A DNA stretch of 64,000 bases from Cordylochernes scorpioides (GCA_030710605.1 CP092863.1:142072580-142136579), one strand, 5' to 3'; positions 19,710-31,024 are shown, counted from the first letter of the stretch. Made by a program: numbers and translations. The notes: a model not told the origin generated them from the letters alone.

Positions 19710-21359
19710 CAGTGTCGGGCAACCTTTTTCGAGTTGCGGCGCACTAAGCTTAATTTATTTTTTTCGCGGCGCACCTGTGGTTCTCACTATAAATTTCCTC
19801 GTAGGTAATTAAAATACAACAATAAATACTAGAGTAAAAATTTAAACATATATATCACATTTTATTAATTTTCAATATTAAATTAACATAATCAATGCGA
19901 GCATTGCGATTGTTTTTGAGAGCATATCAAATCAATACGGGGATCTACTTGTGAAAGACAAACGCGCATCTCCTCATCTATCATTTGAAGTCTTTCGCGC
20001 TTCTTAGACTTCATTTCTGTGAGTGTTGAAAAACCTTGCTCACACAGGTAGGAACTTCCAAATGGCAACAATGATGGCCGCATTACTAAGTTTAGGAAAT
20101 TTGGAGTTTAAGCACAACCAAAACTCAGATAGCTCCTTTTCAGTGAATGGTCTTTTGAAAACTAAATCGTTTTTTAAATCAATTAAGTTTTCTTGCATTT
20201 CTTCTTCCAGATGTTGAATTTCACAGTGCATAAATGGGTTAACTACCCATTCCATCTTTTCAACGTCCAAGTAAGGAAAATATTTATCAAAAGAAGCGGA
20301 TAGTAATGTCAAAGTTTCTTCGACTTCTTTTTTGATAATAGATTTTGATGGATTCTCTTGAACCATCGGAAAAGATGCAAAGTTTTCTTTAGCAATGTTT
20401 AAATTCCATAAACTGAGTTTTTCCTTAAACGCTTTCAACTTGGTGGAGATAGTGATAATGTTCTCCTGAGCACCTTGCAAATTTAAATTAAGGCTGTTTA
20501 ATTTGTCGAAAATATCACCCAAAAATGAGACTCGTAACCACTAAACATCACTTTGTTTTGTCTTTGTTTTGTTTTGACTTTGTCACTCTAGTTTTGAGAG
20601 AATTTAGAAAAAAAAAAAAAAACACACAAATATAATAATAAAATGTTTAAATAAAGTTACCTTGAGTTAAAAGTGAGTGAGAATTTCGTAACAAAAATAT
20701 TTTTTTCCTTTTTTAACCAACAGATTTTACGGTGTACAAAACTTATTGTGTGAATGTGTGTGTGTTTTACAACATGCAAAAAAAAATGAAGAGTTACTAT
20801 AGCAATACTTTGACGAAAACTCCGAATAAATTTATAATTTTTTTTTCTTTTTTTAAGCTTTGTAGCTTTGAGTCTCTATTAATAAACAGCTGTGACAAAG
20901 ATTGTAAATGACGGTTAAGTTTGGACATATTATTTTAAAAATTAGGTATTTTCCCGCAGTATGTATTCAACTTTATTAAATAAAGTTGTTTTCGCGGATT
21001 GTTTTTTTTTTTAACTTATGATTTTAAATAGGTAAGTACCTATTTGCATTTTTATTTTTTAATAATGGCACGTGTCAGTTATGTACGTCAAGATTATGTA
21101 CATACGTTATATGAAATATAAAATTATGCAAACTGTTGTAATTATAATACCAAAATAAGTTTTATATAAAATGAAATTTGCTTTTTTTAAATTTCATTTT
21201 TTATATGAAAATTTTTGAAAAAAATTATAAAAATTGAATATAAATTATAAAAAATATTTTTTAAAACACATTATTTTAAATTTAACCAAAAGTTCTAAAT
21301 ACCTACAAAAATGTTCGCGGCACACCAGTGTGCCACGGCACACCGGTTGCCCGACACTG
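19710..21359 (-). mobile_element. hAT transposon with 8-bp TSD
   Basis: The termini cagtgtcgggcaacc and ggttgcccgacactg are perfect inverted repeats. The 8-bp duplication atttagat lies at 19702-19709 and 21360-21367. The transposase is only partial, and 20590-21290 is AT-rich with nothing recognisable, so this is an internally deleted, non-autonomous copy. Confidence 0.93.
19892..20540 (-). pseudogene. hAT transposase C-terminal remnant
   Basis: Minus strand: FDKLNSLNLNLQGAQENI, then PFTEKELSEFWLCL, then in another frame FGSSYLCEQGFSTLTEMKSK, the hAT dimerisation motif (SCAND3/ZBED5/FAM200-like). The catalytic N-terminal half is missing. It is a different family from the element at 1-1943. 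Confidence 0.85.
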
Positions 21360-21367
21360 ATTTAGAT

Positions 21368-22305
21368 AAAGACAGTTGGAGGAAAAATTAAATTATTTAA
21401 CATAGCTCAAGTATTTTAAAACAATTAAGAAAATTTCAAATAATGTTGAAATGAACTTAGAGAATACGGTGATAAAAAGGAGTAATTTGTTCTTTCTAAT
21501 TATCGTAATTAAATGAAAAATATTTTTCACAGAAATAAAAACAATATTCCAACCCGCCGATTTTGTATTTTGTTTGCCCATTTTGCGATATTTTGACAAG
21601 TGTTTACAATATTAATCCCATGTTTTGGGGCAAAATTTGTTAAATATATGAAATTTTAATACTCGCACACACACATAAAATATAATATAACTTTTATTCC
21701 TTCTTAAAAATATAATTAACGAATAATTACCTTTTTTTTTTGCATATATACTATTCCTTCCTGTAAGTTGTCAACTTTTGACTAGGCATAATTATTCGAA
21801 TTTTTTGGTTGTTGGACATAAAAATAATAATATAATAATAATAATATTCTTAAAATAACTATCACATTTTAAATATCACAATTTGATTTAAAAATCAAGT
21901 CCATTTTACCCTAACCACAATCGGCTTTATTGGCAGTCTTTTGGGAATATTTACACTAATGTTTTTTGTTTTTTTTTACACCTTTTGCAGCATCCTCATA
22001 GTCATACAACACTAATTGTATTGACATTTACAAATAAAATCGTAATATAATAAAATATGCCATTGATATTTATATTTAAAAATTGATCATATAGTGAACT
22101 TTACATAGAATATTTTAAAGTAAATTAGAATAGGGCTCTTAGTTATTTTACCACATCTTAATATTTAATTGTCCCTATCAATTACAATATGTTGACAAAC
22201 AGTTTTTTTTTCCAAGCATATTATAAGATAATTCAAAAGATGTCAAGATATGTTTCCAGATTACCATGTTTTTACCTTGTGACAATGTTATTGACAATAA
22301 TTAAA
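21368..22305. other. AT-rich spacer
   Basis: No gene, repeat unit or recognised element seen. Confidence 0.4.
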
Positions 22306-22318
22306 TGATCTGTGATTT

Positions 22319-22562
22319 TAATACAAGAAAATAAGACCTAATCCAAATAATTTATTAGTGTGTGAGATTTCGGCAACAACATTGTCACCATCATCAGACA
22401 AAAGAATAAATGAGAAAAATATCACAGCAAGTTCTTAAATAGTACTGTTATCAAGTGTTTAAACAATGTTGTTGCTGAAACGTCACACACTAATAAATTA
22501 TTTGGATTAGGTCTTATTTTCTTGTATTATAATCTATAATCCAAATTGTGCTTTATCATTTC
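22319..22562. mobile_element. Hairpin retroelement, subfamily B
   Basis: The arms are gacctaatccaaataattta ... taaattatttggattaggtc, with tgtcaccatcatcagacaaa and aacgtcacacactaataaat inside. The one-sided tail ataatctataatccaaattg plus tgctttatcat is at the right. The 13-bp direct repeat tgatctgtgattt flanks it at 22306-22318 and 22563-22575. Confidence 0.85.
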
Positions 22563-22575
22563 TGATCTGTGATTT

Positions 22576-22887
22576 GTTTGAAATGTTTTTAATTTTTGTG
22601 AATGAATTTTAGAATACTGTGTTCCTAGCTTAGTTTAAAATGCCTACAAATGTTCCATTTGTATTGACAAACTTGCCATCACCACTATGCCTCATTATTT
22701 CGATTTTTCTCAGTCCTGAATATTGTGACAGGACCTTTATTCATGAAAATATTGACTTTCTGGAAATCATAACATACTTTATAGTAATAATTGTCAAAGG
22801 CAAACAGTCCGAAACGCATACGTGGTTAGCCTTTCTTCGGAACAACTTAACTTTATTTTTTCATCGCCAAAATTACCTTTTTTTTTC
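22576..22887 (+). other. Spacer with a decayed hammerhead remnant
   Basis: aacagtccgaaacgcatacg followed by tggttagcctttcttcgga at about 22804-22843 resembles the 3' half of the 11811 hammerhead. Nothing else is recognised. Confidence 0.4.
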
Positions 22888-24152
22888 TACTAATTACCAA
22901 CTCTCTGGTAAGAGGAAATCTCTCTCTAAAGGACATTTTGGCTCTGTAACTAGGTGTTGTCCTTTATAAAGAGGTAGTTCTACTGTAGCAATTATCTGGT
23001 GTGAGGACATCTCTCCCTAAAGGACACTTTGGCTCTGTAATTAGGTGTTGTCTTTTACAGAGAGTTAGTTCTACTGTAGCAACTCTCTGGTAAGAGGAAA
23101 TCTCTCTCTAAAGGACATTTTGGCTCTGTAACTAGGTGTTGTCCTTTATAAAGAGGTAGTTCTACTGTAGCAATTATCTGGTGTGAGGACATCTCTCCCT
23201 AAAGGACACTTTGGCTCTGTAATTAGGTGTTGTCTTTTACAGAGAGGTAGTTCTACTGTAGCAATTATCTGGTGTGAGGACATCTCTCCCTAAAGGACAC
23301 TTTGGCTCTGTAACTAGGTGTTGTCCTTTACAGAGAGGTAGTTCTACTGTAGCAACTCTCTGGTAAGAGGAAATCTCTCTCTAAAGGACATTTTGGCTCT
23401 GTAACTAGGTGTTGTCCTTTATAAAGAGGTAGTTCTACTGTAGCAATTATCTGGTGTGAGGACATCTCTCCCTAAAGGACACTTTGGCTCTGTAATTAGG
23501 TGTTGTCTTTTACAGAGAGGTAGTTCTACTGTAGCAACTCTCTGGTAAGAGGAAATCTCTCTCTAAAGGACATTTTGGCTCTGTAACTAGGTGTTGTCCT
23601 TTACAGAGAGGTAGTTCTACTGTAGCAACTCTCTGGTAAGAGGACACCTCTCTCTAGAGGACACTTTGGCTCTGTAACTAGGTGTTGTCCTTTACAGAGA
23701 GGTAGTTCTACTGTAGCAACTCTCTGGTAAGAGGACACCTCTCTCTAGAGGACACTTTGGCTCTACAACTGGGTCCTTTACAGAGAGGTAGTTCTACTGT
23801 AGCAACTCTCCGGTAAGAGGACACCTCTCTCTAGAGGACACTTTGGCTCTGTAACTAGGTGTTGTCCTTTACAGAGAGGTAGTTCTACTGTAGCAACTCT
23901 CTGGTAAGAGGACACCTCTCTCTAGAGGACACTTTGGCTCTACAACTAGGTCCTTTACAGAGAGGTAGTTCTACTGTAGTAACTCTCCGGTAAGAGGACA
24001 CCTCTCTCTAGAGGACACTTTGGCTCTGTAACTAGGTGTTGTCCTTTACAGAGAGGTAGTTCTACTGTAGCAACTCTCTGGTAAGAGGACACCTCTCTCT
24101 AGAGGACACTTTGGCTCTGTAACTAGGTGTTGTCCTTTACAGAGAGATGTTC
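22888..24152 (+). repeat. 91-bp tandem array derived from a Tigger-like MITE
   Basis: About 13-14 copies of a 91-bp unit containing ctctggtaagagga, ggacactttggctctgtaac, ttgtcctttacagagaggta and gttctactgtagc. The unit combines the inner and terminal parts of the Tigger-like element seen once at 47524. Some units lack the tgttg segment (near 23770 and 23950). Confidence 0.9.
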
Positions 24153-24251
24153 TGCTTTATTTGTCTGCTATCTCTATTGTGCTATATTATATTATCTCAC
24201 AAGTATGAAGATTCGAATATGACGACAACATCAACTTATGTTTTGTTGCAG

Positions 24252-24564
24252 CCTGTTATCCATGAAGAGGGCCCAAGCTGAAAACCCAACTGGCTCCAGC
24301 CATTCCCAGGGCGTACAGAACGAGAAGCATCAGCCAGCATTCTGTAACCCAAACGACCACCGATTCCACAGCTGCCTCCAACAAACAAACTACTAGGAAA
24401 ACCAGGGGAACAACACTGAAGAAACCAACAACCGCTCCAATAACTCGAAAACCAGGAACCAAAACAAGAAATGCAGACAATAGAACGAAAAAGAAGGAAT
24501 CCCAAGAGGAGATTCATCCGAAAAAAAAGCAGAGGGTCTCCCAAAAAATTACCAAAGCCCCCAG
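24252..24564 (+). CDS. Possible coding exon, very basic
   Basis: It lies between a good acceptor (ttttgttgcag ending at 24251) and a donor (cccag then gtaaat). One frame is open from 24266 to the donor and encodes a Thr/Lys/Arg-rich chain (KTRGTTLKKPTTAPITRKPG, KKKQRVSQKITKAPR). The same frame has a TGA at 24263-24265, so it could only be a full exon with one base missing near the GGG run. It may be an upstream exon of the gene at 32378, or an unrelated or broken exon. Function unknown. Confidence 0.35.
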
Positions 24565-24734
24565 GTAAATTTGCACATCTCAACCTTATTCACATATGCT
24601 CCAAAAGAGGCACCTCTCCCTTTAAAAGACTATTAAATACATCGAGTAATAGCTCTTCCGCAAAAAAAAAAACATTTGCCGAATGCCAGTTCTAGGTACC
24701 AATAAGATGATATAATGACATAGCAGGTCATATC

Positions 24735-24965
24735 AATACATGATTTATAAGACACAATTTGGATTATAGATTAGAAACACAAGGTAAAAAGACCAAATAC
24801 AAAATAAAGTGGGTGATGTTTCAGTAACAGTGTTGTTACCATCTTCAGACAAAAGTACTGAATTTTTAATCTTTTGTCTGATGATGGTAACAAAGGCTGT
24901 GTTACTGAAACATCAATCACTATTAATTTATTTGTATTTGGTCTTATTACCTTGTAGCTTGAATA
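24735..24965. mobile_element. Hairpin retroelement, family A
   Basis: The tail cacaatttggattatagatt and the arms are recognisable. Both arms carry diverged hammerhead-like cores (ttttgtctgatgatggtaac in the right arm). From 24966 to 25135 nothing is recognised. Confidence 0.7.
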
Positions 24966-25135
24966 CATGATGTTTCAAAAACTGAAGATACAGAGTGAAA
25001 AGAATAAAGGTAAAAAAAGCAGATAAATAGTTTCAAATATCATGTACAGATGGCAGCACTCTATGTCATTATTTCTGTACATTAGTTACTGTGACACCAT
25101 TCTTTCAGAACAATAACTCTTTACTAGTGTTTCTG

Positions 25136-25405
25136 AGGGGGTTGGTGGACCAGTGGTCTAAGCTGTTGATTTTTGACTGCTATGACCTGGGATTGAATCT
25201 CGTATTGAGCACTTTTTTTCTAATAAAAAAATGCTCCAATGGCCCCCGATTCTTGCAAAAATCCAACCTCACTAGCGAGTGCTTGTAACCAAATGGGGCT
25301 CTGCCACACTTGTAAGGGCAAAAGTCGAACTGCTTTTGACATGTGGTGCACTTACAGTAAAAGCAGTCACCAAGTTTTACCCACCATGATTATCATGGCT
25401 GTGTC
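25136..25405 (+). mobile_element. tRNA-derived SINE, diverged
   Basis: Head, body and the catgattatcatgg palindrome are present. The B box is degraded (ggattgaatctcg). Confidence 0.75.
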
Positions 25406-25544
25406 TAATAAAAATTAGTGTTTGTAAGCACAATCGAACAAGGTGGTGGCAAGTTCAGTGTTTCACCATTCTCTCACCAGGTGTAGACACCTGTACCTCT
25501 TCATAGCTTGGAAAAATTGACCACTTGATTTTCCATTTAGCAAT

Positions 25545-25800
25545 ATAACAAAATAAATCCAAATTAATAAAATGTTAGTGACATTTTGGTAACAGCGTTG
25601 TACCTCCTCTCTTCATACCTTGCCAACATTGACCTCCTTGTGATTTACCATTTAGCAAAAAAAAAGACCAAATCCAAATTAATGAATAGTTTATGACATT
25701 TTGGTAACAGCATTGGTGCCGGAATGTCACAAACATTCCATTAATATGGATTTGGCCTCTTGTTACCTTATGTTTCTAATCTATTATCTAAATTGTACCT
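25545..25800. repeat. Diverged hairpin family A copies
   Basis: Arm motifs such as acattttggtaacagcgttg and tggatttggcctcttgttac are present, and the tail lies near 25780. Confidence 0.55.
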
Positions 25801-25852
25801 TATCAACCATTTAACAATTTTAGTACCCATTACTTTATAGGGGTTACAAGGT

Positions 25853-26221
25853 CTTCTTCTTCTTCTTTCTTATCTCCACTCAATCATTAGGGTATCAAGT
25901 TGTGACCCTTGATGGTATTTGACAACCATCATGACTGGGTGAAGTAGAATGAGTCTGCCTTTGTCATTAAGACTGGAAGCACTACTCAGTGGCAGGCCGA
26001 CTTAGCTCCAAAAGAAATGGCCGCCTCTGACATGAGGAACAGACGCCATGTGCAGCCGCTCCTAACATAGAGTACAAACGCTGCTCATCCTGTATCCCTG
26101 GATTAGGAGCCCTTACAGGGTACTATCAGCCGGGCCAGCTGAACCCAGGTTTTTTAGCGAGCTTTTTACTGCTCCCCCTCCTCCTTTTTCATCCGGGCTT
26201 GGGACCGGCAAAGGCGGAGTT
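25853..26221 (-). mobile_element. Short LINE-derived retroposon (family G)
   Basis: The 12-bp duplication gggttacaaggt lies at 25841-25852 and 26222-26233. On the minus strand the element starts with a 5'-UTR-like block (AACTCCGCCTTTGCCGGTCC, then ggatacag/atgttaggagcgg motifs like the 2827-5356 LINE leader). It ends with the LINE tail TGAGTGGAGATAAGAAAGAA. It has no ORF. Related copies lie at 33855-34133 and 43732-44038. Confidence 0.8.
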
Positions 26222-26225
26222 GGGT

Positions 26226-26348
26226 TACAAGGTAATAAGACCAAATCCTAATAAATTAATGGTGTGTGATGTTTCTGTAACAATGCAGTTACTGTCATGC
26301 ACCATTTATTTATTTTGAATTTGGTCTTATTACCTTGTAATTCTAATC
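26226..26348. repeat. Hairpin family A, short copy
   Basis: The arms acaaggtaataagaccaaat and its complement lie close together with a short loop. Family G is inserted at its left boundary. Confidence 0.6.
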
Positions 26349-26362
26349 TATTATCCATTTAG

Positions 26363-26442
26363 GGATTAAATGTGCTTGTGACAATCCAATGGAACTAAGG
26401 GGTTGTTTGGTTTCAGCCCTGAACCAAGAGAGTCTTCCTCAG
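26363..26442 (+). CDS. Candidate exon of an unidentified gene
   Basis: Acceptor tttag and donor cag/gtaagc. The frame with two leading bases is open and reads IKCACDNPMELRGCLVSA plus LNQESLPQ. It ends in phase 0 and so could join the exon at 27888. Unrecognised. Confidence 0.4.
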
Positions 26443-26599
26443 GTAAGCAACCCAAGAATTTCTCTTTTAAAAAACCTTCCCACCTATGGAATCATTTTGT
26501 GAAAACACACAACTTGGTACAGTTTAGATTTCAGCTGGAAATTCTAAGACCACATACAATACAGTAAAAGCTCCATGAGTGAACATTCTGTTGGGTTTT

Positions 26600-27205
26600 T
26601 ATAGGTTTAATTTACAAACCAACTCTCAGTCTTCAGATCAGAACTTATATGGCCATCTATGAAGTCTTAAAATCCATCAGAAATACTAATTTTCAAGATA
26701 TCTGAATTCTCTTACTGATAGTAGAAGTGCCATACAACACTTGGGTCACACAGGAGAAATTGGTGATAAAGTAAGCAGGGACATAATTGGTTATCTCTAA
26801 AAACTCAAAAATGATAAAGCACAATTTGGATTATAAACACAAGGTAATAAGACCAAATCCAAATAAATAAATAGTGTGTGACGTTTCAGTCTACATCGTT
26901 GTTACCATCTTCAGACAAAATATTTTTATCAGAAACTTTTGTCTGAAGATGGTAACAACACTGTTACGTCACACACTATTTATTTATTTGGATTTGGTGT
27001 TATTACCTTGTATTCAACTCTCAAAAATATAAAAATGGATACCCTTGGCATTGAAGGCAATGAAGCTGCTGATGTACTAGCAAAAAATAGGCACAAAAGA
27101 ACGCTTGCCACATTTTGGTTTACATTAGATACACTAAACAGGATCTTTGGGAGAGGCTGCTGCTTCTCATCAAACAGCTCGAGGAGCATGGGCCACTTAG
27201 TTATA
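26600..27205 (+). pseudogene. LINE RNase H fragment interrupted by a hairpin element
   Basis: 26615-26812 and 27016-27205 match the RNase H region of the LINE at 2827-5356. It contains decayed SRSAIQHLGHTG-like sequence, then LGIEGNEAADVLAKN. A family A hairpin sits between them. Confidence 0.75.
26813..27015. mobile_element. Hairpin retroelement, family A, inside the LINE fragment
   Basis: The imperfect flanks aactcaaaaat (26802-26812) and aactctcaaaaat (27016-27028) bracket it. Both arms are present, and the tail with gataaagcacaatttggatt is on the left side. Confidence 0.8.
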
Positions 27206-27310
27206 ATTTTGCAACAATTTTTACAAAAGTAATGAAATTTCCCTTTACTTGAGGATTTTGTTAATATATCCGCAACATTTTCATCTGTATTTTTTCCCAT
27301 CCTAAAACCA
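27205..27310 (-). pseudogene. copia RNase H C-terminal remnant
   Basis: The minus strand reads MGKNTDENVADILTKSSSKG and FHYFCKNC, the typical end of a Ty1/copia RNase H domain (VADILTK). Only about 35 residues survive. Confidence 0.6.
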
Positions 27311-27429
27311 AGTTTGAATTCTTTCTTATCCCTACTCAATCATATGAAGCTGTAGAGCTCCATCAATGGATGAGCCAATATAGTCAATAATAAGAAATTT
27401 AAACTATTTTTGACATGTATGATTCTTTT

Positions 27430-27712
27430 TAAAATAAATCAAATATCTACTGCCCTTACTGCAATGATAAAATAATGGGAGGGCCTGGATCATCAGTGGT
27501 GAACCCTCCCAGCGGTTTCCCCAGTTTAATCTACCATACCGCTGCTATATTGCATTTTTCGGTTTTCCTTTTTATACTGATACTATGATAAAATGCAATA
27601 TTACAGCGGTATGGTAGATTAAACTGCCGAAACCTCTGGGAGGGTTCACCACTGATGAGCCAAGCCTTCCATTATTTTATCATTGCAGTAAGGGCAGTAG
27701 AGAATTGATTTA
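27430..27712. repeat. Palindromic element, family C
   Basis: The arms tctactgcccttactgcaat and attgcagtaagggcagtaga flank aatgcaatat(t)acagcggtat inverted copies. Confidence 0.75.
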
Positions 27713-27887
27713 TTACAACAATAATTGTACCCTTATGGCACGCTAATCCGTCATATTAATATTGTATTTTAAAAACAGTCAATAAAGGTGTTTGGGATTG
27801 CAGGTAGAGAATTGGGAAACCTTGCAACCATTCTGAAAGTTTGAATTAGAAAAATTTGATACTTAACCCTGTTCTTGTGTTTCGCAG

Positions 27888-27961
27888 AAGCCTCGTTTGA
27901 TAGAGCCCCCTCTGATATCTCAAGTCAAGGTTTCATCGATTCTGGCCTTCATTCCAAAAAG
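27888..27961 (+). CDS. Candidate exon of an unidentified gene
   Basis: Acceptor tgtttcgcag and donor aaaaag/gtttgt. The frame in phase with 26363-26442 reads KPRLIEPPLISQVKV and SSILAFIPK without a stop. It ends with two bases of a codon, which does not fit directly onto the exon at 32378, so another exon is missing or the call is wrong. Confidence 0.4.
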
Positions 27962-28065
27962 GTTTGTCTTCTTCCCATTTTGATTGGCTACCCAACAAAG
28001 CCAATAGGAATTGGAGTACGATTGACCTACTTGAAATCTCTTAGTGTTGTTGTGATTTTTACTAA

Positions 28066-28257
28066 CAAATTCACTCATGGACAAAACTTAAGGAAGTTGT
28101 ACCTTTTAGCATATATATCAGGATTCAGACAAAAACTCTGAAAGATATTACAGTGACCCAAGTGTGAACAAAGTTGCCTGTGTTTCCTTAAAAAAAAAAA
28201 AAGATAGAACTAGCGATATCAAGACTTTCCACTTCCAAAAGTTTTGTCTATGAGTAT
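28066..28257. mobile_element. Tc1-like MITE
   Basis: The ends cactcatggacaaaacttaa and ttttgtctatgagt are inverted, and the interior contains gaaagatattacagtgac. Related copies lie near 45590, 47241, 60102 and 62440. Confidence 0.65.
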
Positions 28258-28665
28258 ATATATAATGATGATGAATTGGCACCTCTAACCCCAAACAAAC
28301 TTATTAACAACTGTGGAAGCTCAATTTTACCTGAAGCCGATGAAGTAGAACGGGATTCAATGGTTTCTCGCTACCGAAATATGCAAGCTTGTAGAGATGA
28401 ACTTAGAGCCTGATTCACGAAGGAATACTTAGCAATGCTGGTTCATCATAGAAAAGCAAAGAAATCACAGAGGATCGAGGTAGGAGAAATAGTACTTATA
28501 GGAAACGATCAAAAGAGAAGGATTTCATGGCCATTAGGAAAAGTGGAGGAGGTGCTACCTGGAGCCGATGGACAAGTTTGAGTCGCAAGAGTGAAGACAT
28601 CATCGGGAGTTTTTCTTCGTCCAGTACAGCGACTTTTTCCATTAGAAATAAAACAAATTTAGATT
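28258..28665 (+). pseudogene. BEL/Pao integrase C-terminal domain remnant
   Basis: In a broken frame it reads LAPLTPNKLI, then VLIGNDQKRRISWPLGKVEE and SSGVFLRPVQRLFPLE, the DUF5641-like end of BEL/Pao pol. Stops interrupt it. It is followed by a Tigger-like MITE and then the LTR at 28911. Confidence 0.75.
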
Positions 28666-28697
28666 AGCCTCTACTATATAGCCAAGAAAATAAAGTA

Positions 28698-28869
28698 CAG
28701 TCGAACTTGGATAATTCGAACCCCAAGGGACCATAAAAAAATTCGAATTATCCAAAAATTCGAATTAAAGATGTTTGAATAAAGGCTTAAGGCTTCTAGG
28801 GACCAAGATAAATATTCGAATTAAAGAGGTTTTCGAATTAAAGAAGTTCGAATTATCCAAGTTCTACTG
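28698..28869. mobile_element. Tigger/pogo MITE
   Basis: The TIRs cagtcgaacttggataattc and gaattatccaagttctactg are inverted, flanked by TA (28696-28697, 28870-28871). attcgaattaaag repeats lie inside, as in many pogo-type MITEs. Confidence 0.85.
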
Positions 28870-28910
28870 TATTAGAATTTAATTTATATCAATTAAATTG
28901 GTGGGAGGAA

Positions 28911-29130
28911 TGTTAGGGAAAGGTAATTTGCGCTGGGCCTCACGTGGTCTGCGAGAGGCAAGGCACGCCCGCGCGAGAAAAAGAAGAAAACAGTTTGTTC
29001 TTTGATTTGTTTTGTTTGTATACAAAGTTGATCCTCTTTAAATATATATATTGTCACCTTTGCTTGAGACCATTTTTAATCTAAACGAACCAACATTATA
29101 GTGCACAAATCTAAAAGTGTACACCGAACA
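28911..29130 (+). repeat. BEL-type 3' LTR
   Basis: It starts TGTTAGGG after a purine tract (ggtgggaggaa) and ends CGAACA. It is GC-rich early on (cacgcccgcgcgag). The 5' partner is not in the window. 29131-29328 holds a Tigger-like fragment near 29165-29215 and no gene. Confidence 0.65.
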
Positions 29131-29340
29131 TATAATTTTAATAATTATAATTAGTTTAAAAAAAATGAAAACTGCGCTTTGTAGAGAGGTGTCCTTTCAT
29201 GGAGATTCTACTGTTTAGGTATATTCAATAGACATAATCAATCCTAATATAAGGGACTTGTAAAAATAAAATGAGATGGGAGAGATAGGGTCATAAATAG
29301 GCAAAAATAAATTAATTGTAAAGCAAACAGTTCCCTATTA

Positions 29341-29565
29341 ATGATAAAGCACAATTTGGATTATAGATTATAATAAAAGAAAATAAGAGGTAATCCAAAT
29401 AATTTATTAGTGTGTGACATTTCTGCAGCAACATTGTCACCATAATCAGACAAAAGAATAATGTTTGATGATGGCTTTTGTCTGATGATGGTGACATGTT
29501 GCTGCTGAAACGTCACACACTAATAAATTATTTGGATTAGGTCTTATTTTCTTTTCTTTTATTAT
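29341..29565. mobile_element. Hairpin retroelement, subfamily B
   Basis: The tail atgataaagcacaatttgg is at the left and the plain arm end at the right. The flanks agttccctatta (29329-29340) and agttccccattta (29566-29578) are an imperfect duplication. 29580-29890 is AT-rich with nothing recognised. Confidence 0.85.
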
Positions 29566-29903
29566 AGTTCCCCATTTAAAAATAGATTTCTAGGATGGAA
29601 AAACTCCCAAGACAGCTGTGAAAAAAAAAAATTCCAACAAAAGAAACTTTCTAACTGAAAGTTTGATCTTTGTTTGGGATGTCATAGGATGTCCAACTGA
29701 GAAAGAAAAAAAAAAGTAGCAAGTATGAAAAACTTTTTTATTTGACAAAAATAACCTATTTGCCTAATTACAATTTTGCATAACACACATTTTTTTTTAA
29801 TGCTAGTTAAATTTAAATATAAATCCTAACCAAATTTTTATACCTACAAAATTAAATATAATCAATAGATAGCCAAAATAATCAATTATTCATAAAACAC
29901 AAT

Positions 29904-30143
29904 AAACACAAGGTAATAAGACCAAATCCAAATAAATAGTTTGTAACGTTTCGGTAACAGCGTTGTTACCATCTTCAAACAAAAGTAATGTACAAGGAGT
30001 ACAATACCTGTATAAATCTCCAGTACTTTTGTCTGAAGATGGTAACAACGCTGTTACCGAAACTTCACACACTATTTATTTATTTATTTGGATTTGGTCT
30101 TATTACCTTGTGTTTATAATCTATAATCCAAATTGTGCCTTAT
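29904..30143. mobile_element. Hairpin retroelement, family A, well preserved
   Basis: Left arm from aacacaaggtaataagacca, and right arm ending cttattaccttgtgtttata plus the tail atctataatccaaattgtgc. The 13-bp repeat cataaaac(a/c)caat flanks it (29891-29903, 30144-30156). The right arm carries tgtctgaagatggtaac ... gttaccgaaac. Confidence 0.88.
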
Positions 30144-30249
30144 CATAAAACCCAATAGTTAAATTTTACAAAGCTATGTATTAAAGGGCACTCACCTGAA
30201 AAAAGAGAACCCGTTCTATATTTATGCCGGCCGCCTGAACTGCTTGTAA

Positions 30250-30682
30250 GAGATGATCGCTGTTTTTGCTTCTTCTCTTGGAGCAGCTTGCTGGATCCTT
30301 TTCTCAAGATGCTAATTCTTGGAGTTCACCCTGGTTAAGCGCGTCCCATCATGTACAGTAGACTATCTCAGCCTAACTGTGCTTCACTTCCATCAATAAT
30401 TGACAATATGACCCAGAATAAGTATATTGCTACGGCGTTTTATGGTTTCCACAAGTCTATATCTCAGAAGAAGGCCAAGTGACACTCACTCCTCACTTTC
30501 TTACTGCTACTCTTTTTGTGTTGTTTTTTCTTGCTTCCCTCTTTCTCTTGTTTTTTTTTCTTTTTATTCTGTCTATATTGTTGTTTCCTTTGTCTCACTG
30601 CTTTGTTCTTATGCATACCTCTGGTGAATCCTGTATAGGGTCAGTGACCCTAAATAAAGGCTTTTGTTGTTGTTGTTGTTAA
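30250..30682 (+). mobile_element. LINE 3' end (third LINE family)
   Basis: It encodes SIIDNMTQNKYIATAFYGFH and SISQKKAK-stop-like residues (diverged). A pyrimidine-rich 3' UTR and gggtcagtgaccctaaataa then (TTG)n follow. A near-identical copy lies at 55385-55715. 30690-31020 holds nothing recognised. Confidence 0.7.
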
Positions 30683-31024
30683 CTATCTCAGCCTCTACTT
30701 GCTGTTACCGCTGGTAACTCCCTTGGCTCTTTGGCCACTCACTTGGCTATTCCTTTGACCACCATCTGGCTACGGCTTCATTCACTCCCAGAGTTGCCAT
30801 ATCTTGGTTGCCTACTACCTTTGTGCTACCATGGGTTTACTCTCTTCAAGAGATTTTATAGTCAAGACTCATGTGATTGACAGCCTGCCAGGCGATGTCC
30901 TTCCCAACAAAAAGAGAGGCCGGCATAAAAAGAGTAATAATAAATAAATAAAATAGCAAAAGATTCCCCACTAGAAATTCTATACACTAAAGTTAACAAA
31001 CTAATAATAAAATATTTACATATA

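Noticed and set aside
30427-30682. Hydrophobic ORF that looks like membrane segments
   Set aside because: It is the T/C-rich 3' UTR of a LINE; the same ORF appears in the 55385 copy.
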